A DNA stretch of 64,000 nt from Arctopsyche grandis. Lineage: Eukaryota > Arthropoda > Insecta > Trichoptera > Hydropsychidae. The DNA is taken from assembly GCF_051622035.1 (NCBI RefSeq), contig NC_135358.1, positions 17,146,501 through 17,210,500 on the forward strand, written 5' to 3'. Position numbers and translations under genes: made by a program. The notes below the pieces were generated by a model. The model was not told the origin of the DNA, ran no database searches, and saw nothing but the letters and a program-made list of their open reading frames with translations. Below are positions 40,601-51,500 of this stretch, one piece after another (the first letter of the stretch is position 1; every line of letters starts with the position of its first letter).

Positions 40601-40879
40601 CTAGTGATAAACCCGATGAAAACTTCCTCGTATGTATCATAGGTAAAAACTGCCTACCGACCTACATATAATATAAACAATATAAAACACCAATAGAAAA
40701 AATAATTTTCAATAGATGGTGCTAAATTCTCTTGGCACTATTTTCCAAGAGGAAATTTTGATAACAAACAATATACATACATATACATACCTATATATAC
40801 CTATATACAAGTTTTTTTTGATTCTACAAACCAAAACTTACATACATACAAAGTCTCCTTCGAAATTATATATTAAAGA
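40601..40879 (-). mobile_element. Helitron-like element, family C, decayed copy
   Basis: On the minus strand it ends with CTAG at 40601 followed by T and keeps AATATATAATTTCGAAGGAG near its start. The 3' hairpin is degraded, and TATACATA words fill the centre. Confidence 0.5.
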
Positions 40880-41014
40880 TGTAATTCGTTTTGGTGTTCT
40901 TGATATACATACATTTCGTATGTGGATTTTTAATGCAATATTGCATGTAAGTACATATGTATCAAATTAGGACGTTTTTGTATTACAATATGTATACATT
41001 GGTATGTATTTATG

Positions 41015-41388
41015 GGGTGCACCTCACGGGATCGAATGTGAAATGCACTAAAAACCAAATATCGGAAGGCAAAGATCGAAAATCGAAAGATCAAAAAAAG
41101 GGTGCATGGTAAACGATACATACTCACTTGATTTGCACGAGCAGGATACAACAGGAACAAGAGGAACAGGCTTTTCCTCCCGTATTAATATGCGCGCGCA
41201 GAATACGGGAGGAAAAGCCTGTTCCTCTTGTTCCTGTTGTATCCTGCTCGCGCAAATTAAGTGAGTGTGCACATACGTGAGTATGCACCCTTTTTTATCT
41301 TTCGACTTAAGATCTTTCGATTTTCAATCTTTGCCTTCCGATATTTGGTTTTTCGTGCATTTCACATTCGATCTCGTGGGGTAGACCC
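41015..41388. mobile_element. Mutator-like foldback element with 9-bp target duplication
   Basis: GTATTTATG occurs directly at both sides (41006-41014 and 41389-41397). The 374-bp element is almost entirely a palindrome: the left arm from GGGTGCACC pairs with the right arm ending GGTAGACCC, through AAATATCGGAAGGCAAAG, AGGGTGCAT and a very tight inner part (CAGGATACAACAGGAACAAG with its complement) around a loop containing GCGCGCGC at about 41190. Long terminal inverted repeats with a 9-bp duplication are the signature of nonautonomous Mutator-like elements. Confidence 0.8.
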
Positions 41389-41961
41389 GTATTTATGTAC
41401 ATCATTTATTATGTAAGATATAACTTTAAAATTGAAGATTCTTCCATCTTATGTATGATTCTAGGGAAATTTTCAAATTAATTTATTTTCTTCAATAAAC
41501 AAGTGAAATTCAAATTACAAGTTTCGTCAAATGTTTTGTTTAATTTCAACTTTAATTAGGATGTTGTTTTTAAATCCAAACTTTAATTTCAAAATTAGAA
41601 TGATTTAATCCTAATGAAACCAATCCGCACTATTTATTTTTTGACACAAATGCATAAATATTTTGTGTAAACGCATGCATGTTGTTTTTATCCTTAAATT
41701 AATTTTAAATATTTTTAAAATATCTTCCAAATAATAAATTTAATCTATACAACATACGTATGTTGCATGTTAGCAAGAAAACTCTCACAGACGTGAAATT
41801 TTCAACTGCCTATAAAAGTTTTCCAGGCAGCTGAGCACAAAGAGATATGAGCTTAACGCGAATATCTTTCTTTTCATTTTTTACGTATATTTTACACGTA
41901 AATCCCTATAAAATAAAACGTGGAAATATAATATTATATAGACTCATGAGTTAAGATATCC

Positions 41962-42159
41962 TTATTCAAAGTCGTCAAGTAATAATGTACTGAAAATTTT
42001 CATATGCGTTAAGTTGAGCGTGCGCCCCCAATGGGGCACCTCCGAGGAATGCGGAGCCACCGCCCCCGGTCGCTCGTTCTGATTTTGGGACGGCATGAAC
42101 CCCCCTTCATCCGGTTCTAATTTTACCAATGCGGCGGCCATCTTCCATATTTCATTCAC
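41962..42159 (-). CDS. hypothetical 65-codon frame in a GC island
   Basis: An ATG at 42157-42159, with TGA immediately before it in frame, opens a frame through KMAAALVKLEPDEGG, NERPGAVAPHSSEVP and HWGRTLNLTHMK to a stop at 41962. The GC content (41990-42150) is far above its surroundings, and TATTTCAG upstream could be a splice acceptor. I do not recognise the product. A repeat-derived or promoter-associated sequence is at least as likely as a gene. Confidence 0.2.
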   Translation of the reverse strand: MNEIWKMAAALVKLEPDEGGFMPSQNQNERPGAVAPHSSEVPHWGRTLNLTHMKIFSTLLLDDFE

Positions 42160-42922
42160 AAATGATCTCCGATTTCAGCGCTGAAATAGCGTGAAAAACC
42201 AACATCATCGCTATAAATTAAGTCTGCGAAAAGGAAACTCGGTATCAAACAATATCCCTCGTCTGATTAGCTAATTGTATAATAAATCAAATGTATAATA
42301 AAATCCATTCTAGTATGTATGCTTAGGTACGTTTCCGTTTCGGCCGACGCGGGTGCTGCTAAACAATAAATAAATCACAGGTTAGGTACATCAGTGACAC
42401 TTATTGTTCGACTCAAAATAAATGTTAATGGATTACACAAACCCTGGCAACTTTCCACGTGTCATTATGCGCGCGTATCTTTATCACTCGAGAGTTTCAA
42501 ATTTTCACTGATGTCCTTACGATACACCTTTAGGAAAGATATAAAAATTTTGGCCAACCCTGTGTCTAGAGGCGAGCTGAAAAGACATCTAATTAATCAC
42601 TACAGCAAATTGTTTCGGGCGCTTTGAAGTCGTCTGAAACAATTACTGCGAAACCACAGTGTTGCTCCAGGAAATTAATTTAATGTCGTGCAATGTGTGA
42701 CAAATTTTTACCGTATTGAATTCCGTTTATGACAATATGAAATTTAAAGCATCATACATATGTATATGTATATTACATATTTACATAAATACTTAAGTAG
42801 TTTATTCTTCTGTCTAAATATATTCACATTTAGAAAAGTATTTATATACATATAATACATCTTAGAAAAGTAATAATATATCAACGAGTTTTCATCGGAA
42901 TATCTAATCACATTTGTGATTA

Positions 42923-43134
42923 TCTAATATATAATTTCGAAGAGACTTTGTATGTATGTAAGTATTGGTTCGTAGAATCCGTGACGTTAAATTTAATAAA
43001 AAACAAATGAAAATTGAAATAAAATAAAAATATTCAAATAAATTTAATAAAATATTTATGTACATTAGATTATCCATATTTAAGCGGTATATATTACAAA
43101 TTTTATACCGAGCGAAGCCGGGTAAAACCACTAG
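42923..43134 (+). mobile_element. Helitron-like element, family C, complete copy 3
   Basis: Starts TCTAATATATAATTTCG after an A. It ends with the hairpin CCGAGCGAAGCCGGG, then GTAAAACCA and CTAG at 43131-43134, followed by T. 212 bp; same layout as copy 2 in the opposite orientation. Confidence 0.75.
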
Positions 43135-43399
43135 TAATATAATATAGTAGAAAATGAATTTAGTTCATTATGATTCCAGTAGCTAAAACTACTGTTTCAA
43201 AACATATGTACACACATATATGTACATATATGTAGGTATACTATGTATGTATTTTCACCTTTTTTAATATGATTTGTTGTGGTAATATAATATGGGAACA
43301 ATTTAAACGTCCATTTTATAAAATAAATGTGCAGTTAAAAAAGCAATTTGAAAATATTTCGTACATTAAAAATAGTTTCTGTACATTACAAAAAATTTG

Positions 43400-43860
43400 T
43401 GCCCTCGTCAAACTGCTGGTTAGATTTAGGGGTTTTGTGACTCCAAATCGATCGTTTCTCTATCAGAGTTTGCCAATTTTATCTGATCATTGTTGAAACG
43501 GTTCCTGAAAATTGGTATTAGATCATTTCCTGTTGTCAAAAAATCTGTGTGTATAATTTGTAAAAATTATGCACAGTAATCTGAAATATATAGATATCTC
43601 TATGGACATCTCTATAATTTCGTGTTTTTTATATGTATAAAAATTGCAATAATAATTGTACACAAAAATCTAAAAATAATCCATAGATGTCTCTATGATT
43701 ATTATTTCTGTATTGATTAATTGTTATATGCTATGTATTCTGATTTTATATGTATTATTGTATTTCTGACCGTTATCGTACACTCGTCGCATTTGAGCGA
43801 TCTGTAATGACGAGTGTAGGTACATATATTGATTGTAACAATAAAATAAAATAAAATTTC
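43400..43860 (+). mobile_element. tRNA-derived SINE, copy 4 (diverged or composite)
   Basis: GTGACTCCAAATCGATCG, TATCAGAGTTTGCCAATTTT and GTTGAAACGGTTCC match the SINE body. The right part differs (ACACTCGTCGCATTTG, then an AATAAAATAAAATAAA tail), so it is either a subfamily or a SINE joined to another retroelement end. Confidence 0.5.
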
Positions 43861-44951
43861 TAAATGTCGGATACAGATTGCAATAGAAACTTTTCTTTGA
43901 TCATTGAAAAAAATATTTGCTACTTAAAAAGCGGATGTTTGATACTTAGTAGATGTGTATTACAATGACCAAAATACGAACCGACAACGACCAACGCTTC
44001 TCTCTACTGGATTCCTTCTTTTTTACTCTTCAGCTTACGACCTTAGACACCTACGACCTTAGCTTCGACTCTACGACCTGACATCATCATTCATGTTCAT
44101 TATTGTATGTACAATATTTATAAGTAGACTGAAATTTTAGCCAATTTTAAAGATAGCTCGTCAATATATTCGTATCGTCCCAAAAGCCCAATTGACTCCT
44201 GGTGGGATATATGGGTACTGTAAAATCTCGATATAATGGGCTCCATTTTTTCGGACATAAATATTCTTCATTATTCCTCGATTTCGTTTCATTAAAAGAT
44301 CCAGACGGACCTTAAAATTTGCATAAATTGTGGGATGTTTAATAATGTTCGAAGACTTACAATATATAATGGGAAGACTTGGAATCTAAATTTAATCCTC
44401 ACTTTACTGCATAACCTACATTAACAATAACAATGCTGTGGCAAATCTGAACATCACTACAAAATACGTTTAGGTGTAGATATTTATAATTTGTAATCGA
44501 AAATCTGCTTAATGCATTTTAGGTCTACATGTGTGTATTTATAAAAAAAAAATCAGATTTACCCACAGGTGGTAAACTACTTTGATTAATTTCAAATTGT
44601 AATCTTTCAAAATTACAATTTGAAATAAACTAAATGAATAATCTTATTTTTCTTTGTATCTGTCATCGCTTAATCGGCCGAAATGTGTATAATAAATTGA
44701 GTGAGTTTTGTAGCACCCATTTTGGAACTGTTCCAAGTTGTATGGAGCGGAAAGCCACCATCTTTCACTCTCCCCGCTTGCATTGCATCAAATGATGCAA
44801 TCTTGCTTAAGATGGACTTCCTGATGAAGTTGTATATTTGAAAGTGTCACTTCAAAATGAAAGACTTTCGACAGCTCGTAAAAGCATCAATAAACCTTTC
44901 AAAACAAAATAGGAAATTTGTGTGTATATACATAAATGAATACATAATAGC

Positions 44952-45382
44952 CAGTAGCATAGCTCGGTCGTTAAGCTTCTGCTTAGCGTCGAGAGGCGCC
45001 GGGTTCGATCCCATGAGCTGACCTCGATTGTAAGAGAATTTTTCTGAGTATATCTGTAGTGCTGCTGGTCAGACCTGGATATTTGTGACTCCAGGTCGAT
45101 CGTTTCCTATCAGAGTTTGCCAATTTTCTCTGATTTCATTGTTGAAATGGTTCCCGGTAAAATTGGCTAAATATCCTTCCTACCTACTATGTTACCACTA
45201 TTCGAGATTGATTAATGTGCAATAAAATTTATGTACAATTCATAGATGTCTCGTTAATTTGCGAGTGTTTCAGTGTCTCGTAATTCAGCGACTTGTATAG
45301 TAAAAAAAATGCTGCAATGTTTGTAATTGGCCAGGAAGGCGCATTGGGGTTACCTGTAAGGCCTTCCTGGTATATATGTAAA
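44952..45382 (+). mobile_element. tRNA-derived SINE, most complete copy
   Basis: Head with A box TAGCATAGCTCGG and B box GGGTTCGATCC spaced as in a tRNA gene. The body has GACCTCGATTG, CGTTTCCTATCAGAG and CTCGTTAATTTGCGAG; the 3' block is CAGGAAGGCGCATTGGGG and CCTTCCTGGTATA, then an (AAT)n tail. Transcription would be by RNA polymerase III from the internal boxes. Confidence 0.8.
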
Positions 45383-46313
45383 AAATAATAATAATAAATA
45401 ATATCATATATGTATGTATGTGTATATTTACGTGCACTGCATGCATATCACTGAATCCATTGTGCTTTTATTCTTTCATTTATAGAATATAAATATGTAT
45501 AATTTAGTGAGCAAATATGCTGATACCAGAAAAGCAGGGATTATTTGTATCCATCTATTTATTAAAGAATTTTAAGTTCCTATAAGTAAAACTATTCTTC
45601 TATTTTAAGTTCTTATTTTATTTTAAAACTGTTCCTATAAGTATTTTAAGTTCTTAATTTTGTACTGCAACTCTCAATAGATAAAGTATATATGTATACA
45701 TATGTACATAACTTCCAAGCACTTTACATATGCATGTTTCAAAATTTCGTAAGAAAAATTTCTTAAATTTGTAAAATTAATATATGTATGTATACCTATC
45801 TGGGAGCTGAACGTTGTTTCCGACTAATTCTTATATTCAATACTTATACATTTTGCATGTATGTACATATGTACATAACTGAGAATACTTTTATCATTGT
45901 TACATATACATACTATGTAGTTGCCTAATGATACAAAATATATATGTATGTACATACAGGTTTTGCTCTTTACATTAACAAAAGGAAGGATGGAGAGTTT
46001 TGATGAATCCTAAGACTGCTGGAGATCGTGAGAATATCATAAACGGAGATATTCGTGTTTTGTATCATGTAAGTCGAACAAGGATTCCTTCTTCTTAAAC
46101 TGAATTGGAGTCAATTTATTTTTAAGCTATCAAATGAGCCTGAAAAGCTATTCGAAAATCATTAAAATTTGGATAACTTCTACATATTTTGAAATTAATC
46201 TAATTATCTCCAATCTACATACGCACTTGTTGAGGTTTTGTTTGTAAAATTATTCGTAAGTTCCGTTTAAATATTAAAGAATGAAACATTTTTTGACAAA
46301 TTTTTATAATAAA

Positions 46314-46598
46314 CTAGCTGAACCCTGCATGCGTTGCAATGCCACAATAACGCATGTAATTCCCGTTCCCGGTGTCTTTCCCTTTCTCGTTCTCGTTCCC
46401 GTTCCCGTTCCCATTTTTCGGAACAACGCAGGCGGCGAACACCCTGTCGAAAACATTCGAAATTATAGCGAATGACACTCATTCCCGTTTTTCCCGTTTC
46501 CGTTCCCGTTTTTTTTCACAGTAATCTTCCCGGACATGCATACAACAAATCCTGAAAGTTCCATCGTAATCGCTTCAGTGGCTTAGGAGCCTATTCGA

Positions 46599-46650
<52 letters not shown>

Positions 46651-46672
46651 TTCATTTTTATATATATATAGA
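46314..46672 (-). mobile_element. Helitron-like element, family D, complete copy 3
   Basis: On the minus strand it starts TCTATATATATATAAAAA at 46672 and ends CTAG at 46314 followed by T. The 3' hairpin arms are ACATGCGTTATTG and GCAACGCATGCAGGG (less perfect than copy 2). Internal (CA)n at 46600-46646 and CCCGTT-type repeats. Its 5' TC directly touches the 3' CTAG of family C copy 4. Confidence 0.75.
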
Positions 46673-47091
46673 CTAGTGGTTTTACCCGGCTTCGCTCGGT
46701 ATTTGTAATATAAACCGCTTAAACATGACTAATCTAATAGTAAACATTTTATAAAATTTATTTGAATAGTTTCATTTTATATAAATTTATTTGAATACTC
46801 ATTTATTTTTTTATTAAATTGACTGGCACGAACAAACAAACATATATACTGTCTCTTTCGAAATTATATGTATACCAGAATCCGGTGCCTGCGCCCCCAG
46901 GGTCTTCACCCCCCGAGACTTCGCCCCCGGCACCCTTGGAGCCTTCGGTGGCCCCCAGGGCCGGGGGCAAATTTATTTGAGTCGAAAAGAAAATATATCG
47001 TCATAGAAACTTGCTTGTTTATAAAGTTCCCAACGACAGTTACATATAAATATAGAAAGTCTCTTTCGAAAGTATATACATACATATTAGA
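46673..47091 (-). mobile_element. Helitron-like element, family C, copy 4, with GC-rich insert
   Basis: On the minus strand it starts TCTAATATGTATG at 47091 after an A and ends with CCGAGCGAAGCCGGG and CTAG at 46673. It is about twice as long as copies 2 and 3. The extra part holds a second TCTCTTTCGAAA block and a very GC-rich stretch at 46872-46972. Confidence 0.65.
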
Positions 47092-48497
47092 TGATAAAGA
47101 AAAAAAGGTGTTCAAAAAAAGAAAAAAACATAAATTATTGCATAAATTTTCTTTATTTTATCGTACAATTTGGTTTACGCAAAATATATAACAAAACAAA
47201 TGCATCCATCTTTGGCATATAAAAGGCAGTGTCTTGAGCGGAGCTCCATGATCAAATGAAGCTGAAGAATCCATGTCGTGCATGACCATTTGCATCCCCT
47301 CTGCTAGTTAGTTGGAATGTCTCCAATAACTCATACTCATATAATATATATCACAAAGATAATAAAAAGTATATTAGACACCTTTGCAAACTAGAAATTA
47401 TCAATTTAAAATTTCAAGAAATACTGCACGACCACCGGAACCAATAAATAACTCTCAGGGAAGGCATCATTTTCACGAATATTTAATATTTACATATTTC
47501 AAATGTCAAAAATCTTTTTTCCCCGCTGATTGATGTGCACTTTGACTTTAGAAATTCACACTCGGTGCGACAAATTGTTATATTCCTAATGTGAAATAAC
47601 GTTATCATAATTTTTCATGTAATTTGTACTTAAAAATGACTGGCCGAATTTTATATTACAATAAAATTTCGTCATATCGTCACTTATATTACAAACTCAT
47701 ACATACTTGAGAGCATATTGAACACAGTGTTTCTCAATCTTAAACTCTTCATTTCTAATACTCTCCAACAAAAACATATACAATATTATTTCTATTACTT
47801 CAATGATTTTTTATTATTTGCAGGTCTATTTAAGTTTGATTTAAGAATTGTTTATGATAGGATTGGCCACAGTAGCAAATTAAAGACATGAGATGCCATT
47901 AAATTTCGAACTGATTCATCGTATGAAAATTAAAGTAAAATTCAAAACCTTAATACGATGACACCTTCTAGTCCAAAATATGCTTTCATGGCCAACACAA
48001 ATTAGTAAGAGGAAAAGGAGAGTATTGACGTAGTATTCAGTATCACATACATATGTATTTAATTAAACAATATCGTGAAACGCATTTATACTCATAAATC
48101 GACTGTGTGATTTATTATTTATGACGATGTTTTCATTAAAAAAAATTCATTAATTATATGAGTTTTAAAAAATATATTTATCAAGTTACTTTTATCGCTA
48201 ATTTTTCTTATAAGACGTTATACAAAAATTGAAACTTCATCTGTATAAGCATGCTGATGTGAAAGTTACTAAGAGGCACACTTTTTTTACACTGAACACA
48301 GTTTACAAAAGAAATCAATCGAAACAAATAAAAGTATTATTTAATTATTGTACGCGATCAAATATATAAATATATATCAGAGACAAATAAAATTATGTCA
48401 AGTAGAAAATGTAAAATACAGGACAATCAAAGCGGTGAATCAAATTAGCTTCGATGTGAACAAGTTACGAAGAACGGTTGTGAGAATCGATTCGATC
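47092..48497 (-). other. intergenic DNA and 3' UTR of Tm1 exon 9a
   Basis: AT-rich. AATAAA on the minus strand at 48111-48116 lies about 385 nt past the exon 9a stop and is a plausible poly(A) signal. Nothing else was recognised. Confidence 0.45.
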
Positions 48498-48580
48498 TCA
48501 ATAACCGGTGAGGTCGGCAAATGTTTGGTCCATTTCGTCGGCGATCGCCTTGTATTTGCTTCGTTCTTGAATGAGGTCGT
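48498..48580 (-). CDS. Tm1: Tm1 alternative last exon 9a (…FADLTGY)
   Basis: Acceptor TTTTCAG, then AC plus [17 protein letters not shown] and [12 protein letters not shown]. It resembles the classic muscle endings of arthropod tropomyosins. It is the last of the five in gene order. Confidence 0.88.
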
Positions 48581-51500
48581 CTGAAAAGACGTTAATTTGG
48601 AGATTGTTAGCGATTAGTCGGATCGATTAGTTATATTTAGTACATATGTACACATGAGGATTGTTAAAATATTAGCAAATTATTACAAAACAATGGCGTT
48701 ATTGAAGTCAGGAAACATGCTGGAAGAAAATTTATATATTAGAGCTGAAAAAATTAATACTAATACAAAAATATCGATTGGAATTTTTGGGATTTCGATA
48801 CTCCTGTCTACCTACATACATTGACCCAGTTTTATATTTTTAATATAAACTGCTTAAACATTGCTATTCCAATAGTCAACATTCATTTTTTTTTTTAGTA
48901 AATTCATTTGAATGAAATCAATATTTAAAAGCAGCCAATAGAAACGAATTACACACAACAAGCGGCCTTTGTTTTATACAATATATAAGAATATATTTTA
49001 TCTTCTGCAGCATTGGTTATAAGTGTGTGGATGTTAATGTAAAATAAGAAACAATAATAATTTGAAAAGGTGTTTATATTAAAAGATCTTTTTTGATATT
49101 ATTCTTTGTAATCATATTCATATGATGAATTAATATAAAATAAAAATATTTTTCTTCATTAAAATATAATATTAGATGATAATAAATAATAATATATAAA
49201 TAGTATTTCTTTACTTAAAACATAACATAATGAGTCGTTGGAAAAGTGTTCTCTATCATAGCCGCGACAAATTTCCATAGATAATTCGGCATTCCATATT
49301 TTTGAATATGTAGATGATTAAGTTTCAAATAATATAATGAATGACTCCAATGGAAATATGATGTTATTTAATATATAAAATAATTCTAGGCCATGAAAGA
49401 AGTTCTGAAAATGGATATAACATTTTTGTGAATAGAATAATGAAATTATTCCTTGAGGATAAGCTCCACAAAAGCGTTGTCCAAATCGTCTCCGATATCC
49501 TTGTACTTTTCTTTCTCAGCCACCAACTCGTCTGAAAATATAATGATTTTGTACACCAGCTCGAAAGAATTCATATTTCAAACAAAAACGCTAAAATTTT
49601 TAAATATATATATAAATAAAAATATGTCCAGATATCTCAATATAATGACCATAATAATGCAAAAATTACAAAATATTGTTTTATCGTATTTTTGCACAAC
49701 TAAGATCGTTTTGTAGATTAAGAGAATTAATATATTTTATATATGCATAGATAAAGAAGCGCTGAGATCTTACGTGTTATGGTCTTCAGTTATTTGTTAA
49801 GAATGTAATTATATAATAAAAACAGCATCGATGATGAAGCGAAAGCAATATGATTAAAAAAAGCAGTGCACTTCAATTATTTATTGGTATAAAAGTATAA
49901 AACGATTTCGATATTATTAGTGTTGTTGATATTATTCAAAAGCCACACAAGTCGTGAAGAGCGCAATCCAAGTCGTCGCCAACTTCTCTATACATCTCCT
50001 TTTCATAGATCAGGTCGTCTGTAATATTTAGTAAAGCAATGATGAAATGAGGTCTTCCTCGATCCTCATTGTCAATGGTCTCATGTAGCGTATACATTGG
50101 GGTAACTTATAATTTTTCTTGTCCAGCAATGTACTCAAAGAATTACAGATTCAATCTGGTCCACATAACAAGTGAATGAATAAAATCAAAACAGGAACTA
50201 CAAATTTGCCTGTTACACCATTGTATACATTGTTATTGTATTACAATTTTAATTTTAATTGTATTGAATATGTCAATCATGCATTCTATCATATTTTTAT
50301 AGCATAAATCAAAAATTTTCAGTTATCATAAAATTAATAAAAGCAATGAAGTGTATTTGTATGGTGTTAAAAAGCATTGGTAAATAAAAAGCCTTCAAAA
50401 ATAAATAAAATGTAATAATATTTGTAAATAATAATAATAAAAGTAATAAATAATACAATATTTACAGCATTATTATGTCGTATTGTACCTTTTCACGTAT
50501 GTGATACATAAAATAATGAGTAAATCGAATAAGTTAAAAGATAAAGCTTATTAAATATGCAAGTTAGACTTACACCTTTTCATTATAAAATGATTGTTCG
50601 AGCATTTACTATACTCAAGAAAAACCATTTCACTGCATTTAAATGTCGAGTGAATGATTTCTTGTCAATTTACAACATTTCAAAATGCGTTATCGATCAA
50701 AAACTTTATGACTTCCAAGTTTAAAAATTAATATTAGCTTGTGATAATGAAGCCAGTGGTTCGGGTTCAATACAAAAAAAAGTATGGAATGTTAAGTCTA
50801 ACTTGCATCTGAGCCATTCGTAACAAAGTTAACAAATACGGTTAACAATTCAATAGCATCATTAAATTTAAATAGAAGTATTTTTTTTAAGAAGCTGGCG
50901 CCTCTGCCGGTGGGGCAGGTGCTGCTTCGGGTGCGGGAGCGGGGGCAGGAGCGGGAGCAGGTGCAGGATCAGCTGCTGCCGGAGCAGGGGCAGCTGCCGG
51001 AGCAGGGGCAGCTGCCGGAGCAGGAGCTGCTGCATCAGCTGGAGCAGCCACTACTGGAGCAGGGGCTGCTGCATCAGCTGGAGCAGCGACTGCCGGAGCA
51101 GGGGCTGCTGGATCAGCTGGAGCACAGATTGCTGGCGCAGGGGCTGCTGGGTCTACAGGAGCAGCCGGTGCAGCACCATCAGCGGGTGGTGCAGCAACTG
51201 GAGCAGCACCATCAGCGGGTGGTGCAGCTACAGGAGCAGCACCATCAGCGGGTGGTGCAGCAACAGGGGCAGCTCCATCCACCGGTGGAGCAGCACCTTC
51301 AGCTGGAGGAGCAGCTCCATCGACAGGAGCTGCTGCAGCTGGAGGTACAGCACCATCAGCTGGAGGTACAACAGCACCTTCTGCCGGAGGTGCAGCAGGA
51401 GCACCTTCAGCAGGAGGAGCCGCTCCCTCAGCAGGTACAGTACCATCAGCTGGAGGTGCTGCACCCTCTACTGGAGGAGCAACTCCATCAACAGCAGGCG

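Noticed and set aside
44210-44260. Pogo/Tigger-like terminal sequence (CTGTAAAATCTCGATATAATG)
   Set aside because: The similarity is short, and I found no matching inverted end or target TA duplication.
44955-45013. Possible tRNA gene with A and B boxes
   Set aside because: No complete cloverleaf, no terminator, and the head continues into a body shared with other dispersed copies; it is a SINE head.
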